A stretch of DNA of 64,000 nucleotides, from assembly GCF_001435835.1 (NCBI RefSeq), contig NZ_AZFX01000094.1:34427-98426 (forward strand), given 5' to 3'. This document shows, in pieces, positions 34,320 to 44,440 of the stretch (within the stretch, counting starts at the first letter, position 1; each line of letters starts with the position of its first letter). The notes under the pieces were generated by a model. The model saw nothing but the letters and a program-made list of their open reading frames with translations. It ran no database searches and was not told where the DNA came from. The position numbers were made by a program, and so were the translations under genes. Source of the stretch: Lapidilactobacillus concavus DSM 17758 (GTDB lineage: Bacteria > Bacillota > Bacilli > Lactobacillales > Lactobacillaceae).

Positions 34320-37300
34320 ATGCAGAAATTTTTCAAAAATCATTTTGGCGCGTTGATTGGCTGGCTCATCGCTGTAATCGTGGCTATCGTTATGTTACCA
34401 AACATCACTGAGCTGGTTCATGATAAAGGCCAAACGGAATTACCAGATAACGTTCAAAGTAAAATGGCCGATCTATTCCAAGATGATTGGGGTCGTGGAC
34501 AAGGAAATACACGACAGATTGTTGCAATTTTTAATAATGGTGACAAGAAGCTATCTGCAACGCAAAAAGCGCGGATCGAGCAAACAATTCATGATCTACG
34601 TGCATATAAAAAGAAATACGGGATCAAATCTGTGCTGGCACCGAATGACAATGCCGAAACGAAAGCACAGTTGATTTCAAAAGATAAGTCAACACAATTG
34701 GTTCAATTGTTGGTTGACAAGGATCATGATGATGGTTCCGTCACGAAGGTCAACGACGAACTCATGAAAGCTGTTAAAACACCGGGTGTCAAAACTTATG
34801 TGACCGGTGCAGATATTTTAAACAATGAATTCGACTTGAAGACACAGCGTGGGATCCAGAAAACAGAAGTGATTGCGGCAGTCTTCATCTTCATCGTGTT
34901 GATCATTGTTTTCCGTTCGCCAATCGTGCCGGTGATCTCATTACTGACCGTCGGTGTTTCACTGATCACCTCATTGAGTATCGTGACTAATTTAGTCGAT
35001 AAATTTAGTTTTCCATTTTCTAACTTTACGCAAGTGTTTATGGTTGTGGTTCTGTTCGGGATTGGGACGGACTACAACATTCTGCTCTATGATCAATTCA
35101 AAGAGGAACTGAGTCAAGGCCTCTCGAATTGGGAAGCAACGCGGCGTGCACAACATAAAGCTGGGAAGACAATTCTTTATTCGGGCTCCTCGATTCTCAT
35201 TGGGTTCACTGTTCTAGGCTTGGCAAAGTTCTCTATTTATCGTTCAGCTGTCGGTGTTGCCGTCGGCGTTATTGTACTCCTTGCCGTTCTATTGACCTTG
35301 AACCCATTTTTCATGAGTTTAATGGGTAAAAAAATGTTCTGGCCATCCAAGAACTTTGACGGCCACTCATCAAGCAAGATGTGGCATGGCTTGGCTACTC
35401 AAAGCGTGTTACATCCCTTAATTGCGTTGGCAATTGCACTAGTCGTAACGGTGCCTTTTGTTATCACGTATAACAACAGTTTGAATTATGACAACTTACA
35501 AGAATTAGGCGATGATGTCGCCGCAAAACGTGGGTTCGAAGTCGTTGAGAAACACTTCTCGAAAGGGACCGCAGAGCAAACGACTATTTATCTTCGTAGC
35601 AACCACACTTTAGATAATGAAGCCGATCTGAAGGCCATCGATCAATTGACGCAAGCCCTACAGGCGGTTGATGGAGTCCAAACAGTTGCATCGGTTACAG
35701 AGCCGGGTGGTAGCAAAATCAAGAAGCTTTACGTGAAAGATCAAATGAATACGGTCACTGATGGCATGAAGGATGCGCGTAAAGGCATCAAGACGATTAA
35801 TTCCGGGTTGACTGAAGCTAATCAGAAACTTGCAGCTAGTGACATGGCTGGTGGCTTGAACGATGTGCAGCGATTAGTGGCAGGCACTAATCAGTTGCTC
35901 GCAGGCGGGAAGACCTTACAACAAGGAACCACTCAATTAGCTTCTGGAGCCGCAACACTGAATAACGGCCTTGATAAGTATGTTGTTGGTGTTGGCCAAT
36001 TGTACGACGGGACTTCACAATTAGCGGGTAATTCTGGGAAAATCACCTCTGGTATCCAGACGTTAGTGAGCCAGAGTCAACAGTTGCCAATGGCTGTTGC
36101 TGGATTAGCAGCCTATAACAACGGCATTAACAATGGCGTCAACCAATTGAATCAGGTTTTGAAATCGAAATCTGCTGATTTGAATGAGCTTGCAGCCATG
36201 GAGGGCAAGATTTCAAGCTTATCCGAAGCAACTTCAGAGATGAAAGCACAGCTCAATTCACTTAGTGGAATGAGTGGTCAACTAAAAAACATGTCCCAAT
36301 TATTGACGCTCTTACAACAAGACGGTCCCAAATTGCAAGACTTGCTTCAAACTGCAAGTGATTTAGCAGGGATGAAGCAAGATTTGACGAAAGCTTTAGG
36401 ATCGGTGGGCGATAATGACACGGCGAGTGCTAAAGCTAATAAACAGATTATTGTTGATGCGACAAAGATTGCAAAAGATCCATCATCTTCTGCTGATGCA
36501 AAGGCTGCAGCTGGAGATATTATCAAGCAAGCGCAAACTGCTTTTGGTAAAGCCCAAGCTAACGGTCAAACTTTACAGGCACTTTCGAAGAATCTCTCAA
36601 GATTGACAATTGATTCAGAAGTATTGAGTGATATGCAAAAATTGATGAAGGCTATGCCGTCAGACAAGGAGATTACCAAAATTAATGCACAACTTGCAAA
36701 TGTCCAAAAGATGATTCAACAAGCTAACTCGTTGTTGAGCCAGGCCGAGAGTTTAACCGCGCAGGCCTCGAAGTTGAAGGAATTGTCATCTGCCATGACT
36801 CAATTAACACAAGCTTTGTCACAGTTACAGACTGCTTCAAATCAGGCTGCCTCTGTTGCAACCCAATTGAACGATGGTGTTAATGGACAAGGCGTCAACA
36901 TCAAGAACCAACAGACCATCGAGGCAACGATTGGTCAGTCGACGATGTTGTCACAATTGAACCAATTATCATCTGGAATGCGCACGTATATCGATGGTGT
37001 TAACCAAGTTGCAGCAGGTGCTAGCCAATTGAATGCTAACTCCGGTGCGCTTAAGAGTGGTGCTGGTCAATTAGCCAGTGGTATGACGCAATTAAATGGT
37101 CAGATTCCAACTTTGACTAGCGGATTGACACAAGTTCGTGATGGTCAGCAACAAATGTACACGACGCTACAGAGCACCGTTCAACAAATGAGTGAGTTGC
37201 AAAGTGGCCTCGGTGCTGCTTCTGACGGTTTAACTACAATCGGTGACGGTGTTAAAACAGCCAACAGTTATTTGACTGGGTTACAAGATTCAGCCGCTGG

Positions 37301-38081
37301 GTTATCCTTCTATATTCCTAAGAGCGAGATTCACGGCAAATCCTTCGCACCTGCAATCAAGAACTATATGTCTGAAGACAAGAAGATCACGAAATTCACG
37401 ATTGTCTTGGATCAGAATCCAAGTTCGACGAAAGCAATGAAGAAAGTTCGTCAATTAACTGCTCAAACGAAGAACAACATCAAAGGTACGCCTTTGAATG
37501 ATGCAAAAGTGGCAACAGGTGGTCAAACTTCTCAGACTGCAGATACGCAGGAATTAGCAAGTTCTGACTTTAACCGAACGGCGATCATCATGGTCGTTGG
37601 TATCGGGATCGCCTTGATTTTCGTGACTAGATCGCTGTTACAACCATTATTCATCATCGGGACTTTGTTGCTTTCTTACTTCACGTCATTGTCATTGACG
37701 CGTTGGATCAGCGCAACCTTCTTGGGACATTCGATGTTGACTTGGAATACGCCATTCTTCACGTTCATCATGATTTTCGCCTTGGGTGTTGACTACAGTA
37801 TCTTCCTCATGATGAAATATCGTGAATTAGGTGAGCAGCTTGCTAGTCCAAGTTCAAGAATCATTGAAGCTTCTGGTATCATTGGTGCAGTGGTCATTTC
37901 CGCCGCAATTATCCTTAGTGGAACTTTTGCAGCCCTAATGCCTTCAGGTGTCTTGACCTTGATTCAAGTTGCTTTAGGCGTGATCATTGGATTAGTCATT
38001 CTCGTGGTCATCTTACCGATTATTTTACCGGCAGCCATTCATTTGACTTATGATCACCAGAAAGACACTGCTAAGCATTAA
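34320..38081 (+). CDS. MMPL/RND family transporter with long coiled-coil insert (YdgH/YhgE-like)
   Basis: This is a 1253-residue membrane protein. The first MMPL half (helices at about 10-30 and 175-375) includes VLFGIGTDYNILLYDQF, and the second half (about 1085-1245) includes FALGVDYSIFLMMKYRE; the GxDY motifs are the proton-relay region. Between them lie about 600 residues outside the membrane, mostly heptad-like, with YhgE/Pip-type repeats (QLASGAATLNNGL, QLYDGTSQL, GAGQLASGMTQLNGQ) in two similar blocks near 510-590 and 895-980. Comparable proteins export lipids, toxic compounds or peptides. The upstream TetR gene suggests inducible efflux. Confidence 0.88.
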   Translation: MQKFFKNHFGALIGWLIAVIVAIVMLPNITELVHDKGQTELPDNVQSKMADLFQDDWGRGQGNTRQIVAIFNNGDKKLSATQKARIEQTIHDLRAYKKKYGIKSVLAPNDNAETKAQLISKDKSTQLVQLLVDKDHDDGSVTKVNDELMKAVKTPGVKTYVTGADILNNEFDLKTQRGIQKTEVIAAVFIFIVLIIVFRSPIVPVISLLTVGVSLITSLSIVTNLVDKFSFPFSNFTQVFMVVVLFGIGTDYNILLYDQFKEELSQGLSNWEATRRAQHKAGKTILYSGSSILIGFTVLGLAKFSIYRSAVGVAVGVIVLLAVLLTLNPFFMSLMGKKMFWPSKNFDGHSSSKMWHGLATQSVLHPLIALAIALVVTVPFVITYNNSLNYDNLQELGDDVAAKRGFEVVEKHFSKGTAEQTTIYLRSNHTLDNEADLKAIDQLTQALQAVDGVQTVASVTEPGGSKIKKLYVKDQMNTVTDGMKDARKGIKTINSGLTEANQKLAASDMAGGLNDVQRLVAGTNQLLAGGKTLQQGTTQLASGAATLNNGLDKYVVGVGQLYDGTSQLAGNSGKITSGIQTLVSQSQQLPMAVAGLAAYNNGINNGVNQLNQVLKSKSADLNELAAMEGKISSLSEATSEMKAQLNSLSGMSGQLKNMSQLLTLLQQDGPKLQDLLQTASDLAGMKQDLTKALGSVGDNDTASAKANKQIIVDATKIAKDPSSSADAKAAAGDIIKQAQTAFGKAQANGQTLQALSKNLSRLTIDSEVLSDMQKLMKAMPSDKEITKINAQLANVQKMIQQANSLLSQAESLTAQASKLKELSSAMTQLTQALSQLQTASNQAASVATQLNDGVNGQGVNIKNQQTIEATIGQSTMLSQLNQLSSGMRTYIDGVNQVAAGASQLNANSGALKSGAGQLASGMTQLNGQIPTLTSGLTQVRDGQQQMYTTLQSTVQQMSELQSGLGAASDGLTTIGDGVKTANSYLTGLQDSAAGLSFYIPKSEIHGKSFAPAIKNYMSEDKKITKFTIVLDQNPSSTKAMKKVRQLTAQTKNNIKGTPLNDAKVATGGQTSQTADTQELASSDFNRTAIIMVVGIGIALIFVTRSLLQPLFIIGTLLLSYFTSLSLTRWISATFLGHSMLTWNTPFFTFIMIFALGVDYSIFLMMKYRELGEQLASPSSRIIEASGIIGAVVISAAIILSGTFAALMPSGVLTLIQVALGVIIGLVILVVILPIILPAAIHLTYDHQKDTAKH

Positions 38082-38123
38082 TTGAATCGAATCTCGCACA
38101 AAGCTTATTCGATACGATAGATT

Positions 38124-38194
38124 AAAACCGTCTCAGAAATGTGGCTGGCTCAAGAGATGCTCTTGAAGCCAATCCTCTTCTGAGACGGTTTTTG
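38124..38194 (+). terminator. Long rho-independent terminator after the MMPL gene
   Basis: AAAACCGTCTCAGA pairs with TCTGAGACGGTTTT, enclosing GGCT-CAAGAG/CTCTTG-AGCC, then T residues. Confidence 0.85.
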
Positions 38195-38325
38195 ATTGTT
38201 TGCGCGCTGTGACGATTGGCAATCAACGGAATACTCAGAAGTTTGGCTGGTATTTACGTTTGATATTTGGCACAATGGGGTTGAACAAGATGATGAACAA
38301 ACCTAAAAATTAGAGGAAGTTACCT

Positions 38326-39264
38326 ATGTTGAGAATTGGTGTTGTCGGTCTAGGAAATATCGCGCAGAAGGCTTATTTGCCAGTCATGGCTCAGATGCAA
38401 GATCAAGTGGATTGGGTGTTGTGTACTCGTGATCCGCAAAAGTTAACCAACTTAAAGCAAAAATTTGGCTTTGAGTCAGCTGTTCATACCGTTCAAGACT
38501 TATTGGCGTCAAAAATTGATGCGGTATTCATTCACACGCCAACTTCGACGCACACTGCGTTGATTCGTCAGTTTTTAAAAGCGGGGGTACACGTCTACGT
38601 CGATAAGCCGATTAGCGAGGACTTCACAGAGGTCTCGGAATTATATCGGTTGGCTTCGCAAAAGAACCTCCTGTTGACGGCAGGATTTAATCGCCGCTTT
38701 GCACCGTTGCAAGCAGCAGTTGCCGTGCCCAAGCAACCAGCAGTGGTTATGGTACAGAAAAATAGAGCAGATGACCCTCAACCTGTTCAGTTTGCTGTTT
38801 ACGATTTATTTATTCACGCGGTAGATACCGCGCTCTTCTTGGCGGGCGTGGCGACCCGTTCGGAGATCATCGATTGTCAATATCAATGGCATGAACAAGC
38901 AGGCAACTTACAGAGCTGTGGATTGGTCATGAAGACGTCCAATCAGACGGTTTATGTCTTAATGAATATGCAGTCAGGAGCCAACTCAGAAACCAGTGAG
39001 AGCGAATGCCAGACGGCAACAAAGCGATTGATCGATTTGACCCAACTTGCTGTCAGGACGAGTTGGGGTGAACAAGTGACAAGATTGCCGGATTGGACAC
39101 CAATGCTCGTACAACGTGGCTTTGCGCCCTTGATTCATCAATTTGTTGACGCAGTTGCGACAACAGGGGCTAATCCAGTCCCACCTGAAACGAGCTTACT
39201 TTCACATCAATTGTGTGCAGAATTAGTCGCAGATTGGCAACAGCGCCGTATTGAAAAAGACTAA
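38326..39264 (+). CDS. Gfo/Idh/MocA family oxidoreductase
   Basis: This 312-residue dehydrogenase has a Rossmann start, LRIGVVGLGNIAQKAYLPVM, and the family's conserved HVYVDKPISED, where the Lys-Pro is catalytic (EKP/DKP motif). NAD(P) and a sugar or inositol-like substrate are expected. The C-terminal domain is shorter than in many relatives. No sugar operon surrounds it, so the substrate is unknown. The start ATG follows AGAGGA. Confidence 0.88.
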   Translation: MLRIGVVGLGNIAQKAYLPVMAQMQDQVDWVLCTRDPQKLTNLKQKFGFESAVHTVQDLLASKIDAVFIHTPTSTHTALIRQFLKAGVHVYVDKPISEDFTEVSELYRLASQKNLLLTAGFNRRFAPLQAAVAVPKQPAVVMVQKNRADDPQPVQFAVYDLFIHAVDTALFLAGVATRSEIIDCQYQWHEQAGNLQSCGLVMKTSNQTVYVLMNMQSGANSETSESECQTATKRLIDLTQLAVRTSWGEQVTRLPDWTPMLVQRGFAPLIHQFVDAVATTGANPVPPETSLLSHQLCAELVADWQQRRIEKD

Positions 39265-39397
39265 TTCTAATGGTCTGATCACTGAATTGACGTGAGATAA
39301 TCCGAGTCATTTTAAAATAAACCAGTCATCTCAACGAGCGGTTGTGCCCACGCGCAATCGCTTTTTACGTGTCGTAAATTCATTTGGAGGCAATATT

Positions 39398-40773
39398 TTG
39401 CAAGCAAGTAAGAAACAATATTTCTGGTTCATTGCGGTTTTGTTAGCAGGAACTTTCACCATGTCGATCAGTCAGTCGTCGCTTTCAACCGCCTATCCAA
39501 CGTTGATGAGCTACTTTCATCTTCCGGCGGCAACGATTCAATGGTTAATGACAGGATTCATGCTGGTGATGTGCGTGATGATGCCAATTAGTCCTTGGCT
39601 ATTAAAAAACATCCCCTTCAAGCTGCTATTCATTAGCGTTCTCGCTATTTTTGATCTAGGAACGTTGATTATTCTTATTGCACCTAATTTTGGGTTGATG
39701 TTGATTGGCCGGGTGTTGGAGGCCATTGCGGTGGGAATTCTATTTCCTGCCTATCAGTCGGTGATGTTGACCATTACCCCAGAAGCGCAGCGTGGCAGTG
39801 TCATGGGCATTGCTGGTCTGGTCATGGGTTCCGCATTAGCGGTAGGTCCAATTATTTCAGGAATCGTTCTGGGCTTCACCACTTGGCGCGTCTTATTCGT
39901 TGTCTTCCTTGTCGTTATTTCGCTTGTCCTGGTGTTGAGTTTCTTCACGGTTCAAAGTGTGATGGCCCTCGAGCGTTCGCGAGTAGATTTGCTCTCGGTG
40001 ATTTGCTCGTTAGGGGTGATTGGCGTGCTCTATGTGGTTAATCAGATTGGACAATCGGGTCATTGGCAATTCAATATCGGATTATTGACGATGAGTCTGC
40101 TGGCACTGCTGATTTTTGTGATTCGCCAATTCAAGCTGGCTCAACCGCTACTCGAATTACGAGTGCTTAAGACGTTTAACTACGATCTCGCAGTGTTGTT
40201 GACCGCAATTTCATATCTCTCATTAATCGTTGTGACTGTTTTGTTCCCTTTGTATTATCAAGAGGTGTTAGGAATCTCACCACTTCTTTCTGGACTCGCG
40301 TTGGTACCTGGTGCCGTCGTGTTGAGTGTTTTTAATCCAATTACCGGACGACTAGCAGATCGTTTCGGATTTAGACGCATGATGGTGATTGGCATGACTT
40401 TAATTAGTGTCGGCTAATTGGTCCTGATGATCTTTACCGCTCGTCTTTCTTTGGGTCTCATGATGATCTTGGCCGCTTTGATTGAGGGCGGAAATGCCTT
40501 CGTGATGATGCCAGCAGTAACGTTGGGTGCCAATGCCTTGCCGGATGAGTTGATTACTCATGGGACAGCAGTGATCACGACCGTTCGTCAGATCTTGGGT
40601 TCAGCAGGCGTGACTGTGGCAACACTGATCCTCTCAAATGTGACCCATCAACAACAACTTGAAGGTGTGCGATTCGCTATGGCACGGATAACAGGTTATC
40701 GTATGGGTTCCTAACTTTTTTTGTGGTGTCATTATTCGGACTGCTCTTGGCGGGACGACTGAAAGAAAAATAA
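39398..40773 (+). pseudogene. MFS multidrug efflux protein (DHA2), broken by a stop codon and a frameshift
   Basis: The start is a TTG at 39398 behind TGGAGG. The reading frame codes a DHA2-type transporter until TAA at 40415-40417, then continues in the same frame (LVLMIFTARLSLGLMM) until a stop at about 40712. The natural C-terminus (YGFLTFFVVSLFGLLLAGRL) is in another frame after a shift near 40685-40705 and ends at 40773. The full span codes about 458 residues, the normal family size. The TAA differs from the Leu codon TTA by one base. The first helices include SQSSLSTAYPTLMSYF, close to antibiotic and bile-salt exporters. Confidence 0.85.
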
Positions 40774-40784
40774 TTAGCGCATCG

Positions 40785-40830
40785 AAAAAATCGAAGTGAG
40801 TTGTCTTTTGACAACGACTTCGATTTTTTA
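40785..40830. terminator. Bidirectional terminator between the MFS pseudogene and the YibF-like gene
   Basis: AAAAAATCGAAGT and ACTTCGATTTTTT flank an inner TTGTC/GACAA stem. Confidence 0.85.
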
Positions 40831-40839
40831 GTTAAGAGC

Positions 40840-41583
40840 TTATTTTTTAATGTGTGACACAATGAAGGTCGTTAAGGGAATAACCAATAGCACGCCAATG
40901 ACGGAGTAAATCATGATCATAAATTCTTGAACAAATAACTTGTCGTTGATGATTTGTGCAAATGTATAGTGCAATCGTGAATACCAGATGAAAAGCGCCA
41001 AAAAACTGCCGAAGAATCCAAACAAAATCGTGTTTACGGCTGTCCCGAGAATATCTTCACCAATATTTAAGCCACTTTGATAATAATCGCTGATCGAAAG
41101 TTGGGTGTTTGATTGCCGCAGTTCCAGCAGCCCCGCACTCATGGCGACTGCAGCCTCACTGATCGCGCCCAACGTGCTAAAAATTGCGACGATCACGCCA
41201 ATCGCACCAAAATTCAAGCCCGGTGCATCTGAGAGCCCAATTAGATCTTCACCTGCCTGATCACCTACTCCAGTCGCGTGAGCGAAGTAGTTGAGGATTA
41301 AAATCAAAATTGTGATGATCAGCGTGACGCTGAACGAGCTCAAAAAAGATTTATCAGCAATTTTAGTCTTGTGAGTCCCTAAATAAATGATCGTCAATAG
41401 TTTTAAGGGGATGAAACAAGCGGCCGTGAGCCAGATGTTTGCGCCCCAACTAATCAGCAGTGCGAAGAAGAAGATCAGCAAAAAATTAATGACAATACTT
41501 AAATAACTACGAACGCCGGCCCAACCGCCAACGCCGACCATCAATCCTAGTAAAACTAAGAGTAATGCGACCATCGTGCTCAT
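40840..41583 (-). CDS. YibE/F-like membrane protein, short partner
   Basis: This 247-residue protein has about seven hydrophobic segments and belongs to the YibE/F family. The marker is the helix with STLGAISEAAVAMSAGLLELR, a degenerate copy of the acidic motif found in its partner. It overlaps the longer YibE-like gene by four bases (ATGA). Pairs of this type occur in many lactic acid bacteria; their transport or regulatory role is not established. Confidence 0.8.
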   Translation of the reverse strand: MSTMVALLLVLLGLMVGVGGWAGVRSYLSIVINFLLIFFFALLISWGANIWLTAACFIPLKLLTIIYLGTHKTKIADKSFLSSFSVTLIITILILILNYFAHATGVGDQAGEDLIGLSDAPGLNFGAIGVIVAIFSTLGAISEAAVAMSAGLLELRQSNTQLSISDYYQSGLNIGEDILGTAVNTILFGFFGSFLALFIWYSRLHYTFAQIINDKLFVQEFMIMIYSVIGVLLVIPLTTFIVSHIKK

Positions 41584-42665
41584 TGATCAGCACCTCTTTT
41601 CTTCATCAAGAAGATGTCAGCAGCAAGTGCGGCCATCGGAACGGTCAAAACAATGCCAATGGCGGAAATCAGACTCTGTAGGACCCCAAGGGACAGCGTA
41701 TATTCAAAGGTATACGCAATTGCGTTGTTATTGCGTAAGAAAAGAATCGTCATGGGTAAGGCATCCGCCATGAAAATCAGAAATAGCACATTGATCAGCG
41801 GTCCCATGATTTCTTGGCCGATGGCGCGACCACTTGCCCATAGCTGCCGTCCAGTCAATTGAGAATCGTGATGAATAATCTCGCCAAGGCTGGCGACGAT
41901 GTCGGTTGATTCATCCATGACAGCGCCCAACACGCCTAGAAGCGTCTGTCCTAGAAACAGCGAGCGTGGATTCTGCGTCGCATAAGAAACGGCCATGTAG
42001 GTAATTCCTTTTTCATGAGTCAATTGCATGATCAAATAACTGAGCCCAAACGCCACCAGCAGTGACATAATCGTACTCGTGAGCATGGCAACCATTTTTC
42101 GATGAAAACCTTGATAAAGAATGAATGTCACTGACGCAAAAAGGATCGACGCCACGCTATAAATCAAAATTGTTTTGGTGCCGTTCTTTTGAATGTCAAA
42201 GTGGATGACGAGATAAAACAGGCTTGAATTCAGCAGCAATGATAGGAGAATGCGCCAAGATTTTCGTCCGATCAGGGTTATCATCAGTAAAAGGAGCAGA
42301 CTGATAATGGCCACAATTACCCAGTCACGTTTGGGATTGACGATGTTAAGCTGCTTTTTTCGAATTTGGACAAAGACACGTTGATGTTGACGATAGGTTT
42401 GATCGAGGAGCTGCGATTCTGCGTAGTTATTCTTGACGACATAAGTTTGATCGCGGTGTTGATGATTCAAGACTCGCAAGGTCAGGCGTTGGGTCATGAT
42501 GCGATCTCGATTCTCATACTGATCTTTGGTGACTTGGGCCGAGAGTTGTTTGGCAGAAGTGACAACAGCAATCGTACTGCGATAATTGGTATTAAAATAC
42601 GTGGCAATTGTGGCGACCAGGCAGAGACATGCCATCAGCCAGAAAACGAGCCGTTTTTTCTTCAA
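41580..42665 (-). CDS. YibE/F-like membrane protein, long partner
   Basis: The start is a TTG at 42665 behind GAGGTG, giving 361 residues. An N-terminal signal-anchor helix (6-25) leads to a roughly 90-residue extracytoplasmic domain (about 26-115), then seven or eight helices. The family motif LGAVMDESTDIVASLGEI (about 238-255) carries paired acids inside a membrane helix, which suggests ion or substrate binding. It is followed by the overlapping short partner, so the two probably form a complex. Function is unknown. Confidence 0.82.
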   Translation of the reverse strand: MKKKRLVFWLMACLCLVATIATYFNTNYRSTIAVVTSAKQLSAQVTKDQYENRDRIMTQRLTLRVLNHQHRDQTYVVKNNYAESQLLDQTYRQHQRVFVQIRKKQLNIVNPKRDWVIVAIISLLLLLMITLIGRKSWRILLSLLLNSSLFYLVIHFDIQKNGTKTILIYSVASILFASVTFILYQGFHRKMVAMLTSTIMSLLVAFGLSYLIMQLTHEKGITYMAVSYATQNPRSLFLGQTLLGVLGAVMDESTDIVASLGEIIHHDSQLTGRQLWASGRAIGQEIMGPLINVLFLIFMADALPMTILFLRNNNAIAYTFEYTLSLGVLQSLISAIGIVLTVPMAALAADIFLMKKRGADQ

Positions 42666-42867
42666 AAGATCACCTCACAAGGATAATAGACCAATCGTTT
42701 ATGATTATAGTCTAGTTAAAAAATAAGTTAGGGTCAGCATCTCACGGTAATTTAGCAAAAATTAAAGAAAGTTGTGTCGTGAAACCCCTTACGGTAAAAT
42801 AGAAGCGTTCATTAGAATTAGAAGCGTGTCAGAAGAATCAGATAAATTTGAAAGGAAGTGGTTCAAA

Positions 42868-43191
42868 ATGATCTTAACCACAACTAATGCCGTCCAAGAT
42901 AGAACCGTCCAAGACTATCAGGGAATCGTCTTTGGAGAGGTGATTACTGGCATTAATGTCTTTAAAGATATGGGTGCTGGCCTGCGCAACATGTTTGGCG
43001 GTCGCTCAAAAGGCTATGAGGACGAACTGACCAAGGCGCGTGAAGAAGCATTGGCTGAAATGAGTGATCGTGCGGAGAAGTTAGGTGCAAATGCCGTCAT
43101 TGGACTGAAAATGGACTATGAAGTTTTAGGCTCAGATAATGGCATGTTAATGGTTAGCTGCAGCGGGACTGCGGTTAGACTCAGTGAATGA
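42868..43191 (+). CDS. YbjQ/UPF0145 family protein
   Basis: The start is the ATG at 42868 after AAGGAAGTGG, giving 107 residues; the longer frame has no ribosome binding site. It matches the small YbjQ (DUF74) fold: [22 protein letters not shown], then [19 protein letters not shown] text and [13 protein letters not shown]. These proteins form pentamers and have been proposed to bind metals, but no enzymatic role is known. It is monocistronic. Confidence 0.88.
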   Translation: MILTTTNAVQDRTVQDYQGIVFGEVITGINVFKDMGAGLRNMFGGRSKGYEDELTKAREEALAEMSDRAEKLGANAVIGLKMDYEVLGSDNGMLMVSCSGTAVRLSE

Positions 43192-43231
43192 CGACAGATC
43201 AATTCGCCGCTAATCAATGAGTAAGATTGCT

Positions 43232-43245
43232 TGAAAACGCTAAAC
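43232..43245 (+). promoter_or_regulatory. cre-like site upstream of the aldo/keto reductase gene
   Basis: TGAAAACGCTAAAC matches 12 of 14 positions of the CcpA consensus TGWAARCGYTWNCW. It lies about 70 bases before the -10 box (TGC-TATAAT, 43311-43319), so either repression or activation is possible. Confidence 0.4.
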
Positions 43246-43348
43246 GACGCGAATATTCAATCTTTTGGCGCAAATGATCACGTCATGAACGTTATCAGAG
43301 GGAAGATTCATGCTATAATGAACTTATTAAAGGTAAGAGGTGGAATAA

Positions 43349-44197
43349 ATGTCAGTATTAACAGAAACTTATCAACTTGCTAACGGCGTTCAAATCCCGA
43401 AGGTTGGTTTTGGCACCTGGCAGATTCCAAATGGTGATGCAGCATATCATTCAGTTGCGACCGCCCTTAAAAATGGTTATCGTCATATCGACACTGCTAA
43501 GGCTTATGGAAATGAGAAGAGTGTAGGTCAGGCTATTCGCGATTCAGGTATTGACCGCAAAGAAATCTTCGTGACATCTAAATTGCCAGCAGAAATCAAA
43601 ACTTATGAGGGTGCTTTGAAGGCTTTCGATGAAACCATGGCTGATTTAGATATTGACTATCTGGATCTTTATATCATTCATGCACCATGGCCATGGCGCG
43701 AGACCGGCAAGAATTGTGATCAAGGCAATATTGAAGCTTGGAAGGCATTAGAAAAGGTTTATAAAGACGGCCGTGTTCGTGCCATTGGCGTCTCTAACTT
43801 TGCTGTTCGCGACTTAAAAAATCTTTTTGATCATTCAGAAGTGACACCAATGGTCAACCAGATTCAATATTATGTTGGCTTCACTGAACCCAAAATCACC
43901 AGCTATTCGCAACATCATGGCCTGTTGGTTGAGGCTTACTCGCCACTAGCAACGGGTCAAATGTTAAATAATGACCACGTGCTTAAGCTTGCCGACAAAT
44001 ATGGCGTTACGACTGCACAACTTGCCATTCGTTTTTGTATTGAAAACGGCACGTTGCCATTACCAAAATCAGTCACGCCTGAACATATTATTAGCAACAA
44101 GGAACTCGATTTCACGATTAGTCCCGAAGATATGGCGGAATTGAATGATTTGGCAGATACTGCGGACGGTAATAATCACAACCGCACGCAAGGTTAA
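43349..44197 (+). CDS. Aldo/keto reductase (2,5-diketo-D-gluconate reductase-like)
   Basis: This 282-residue TIM-barrel NADPH reductase has the catalytic tetrad: Asp in HIDTAKAYGNE, Tyr in the same motif, Lys in VTSKLPAE and His in YIIHAPWP. The family signature VRAIGVSNFAV and the NADP-binding end PLPKSVTPEHI are present. It reduces small aldehydes or ketones; the physiological substrate is not evident. The start ATG follows AAGAGGTGG. An extended -10 precedes it, with a cre-like site further up. Confidence 0.93.
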   Translation: MSVLTETYQLANGVQIPKVGFGTWQIPNGDAAYHSVATALKNGYRHIDTAKAYGNEKSVGQAIRDSGIDRKEIFVTSKLPAEIKTYEGALKAFDETMADLDIDYLDLYIIHAPWPWRETGKNCDQGNIEAWKALEKVYKDGRVRAIGVSNFAVRDLKNLFDHSEVTPMVNQIQYYVGFTEPKITSYSQHHGLLVEAYSPLATGQMLNNDHVLKLADKYGVTTAQLAIRFCIENGTLPLPKSVTPEHIISNKELDFTISPEDMAELNDLADTADGNNHNRTQG

Positions 44198-44220
44198 ATC
44201 AGACAATTTTGCTATCAGCG

Positions 44221-44257
44221 ACCATTTCCGACGTGTTTATGCCGGAGATGGTTTTTT
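44221..44257 (+). terminator. Rho-independent terminator after the aldo/keto reductase gene
   Basis: ACCATTTCCG pairs with CGGAGATGGT, followed by TTTTTT. Confidence 0.85.
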
Positions 44258-44440
44258 ATTTGTGTTATTTTACGACAATCATTTTGAATCGACGAACGAA
44301 AGCAATTCATGTTATCCGGATGAAAAAAATACCTAAGAATGGTAAACTTAAATGCAAATGCAATAATTACTCACCTGTTCGATTCGTGATGGCGTTTAAC
44401 TGGATCTGAACAGCTTGTGGAAACTTTTTGGAGGCAGACG

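Noticed and set aside
40415..40417. Programmed stop-codon read-through in the MFS gene
   Set aside because: There is a second lesion downstream and no recoding structure or selenocysteine context, so decay or sequencing error is simpler.
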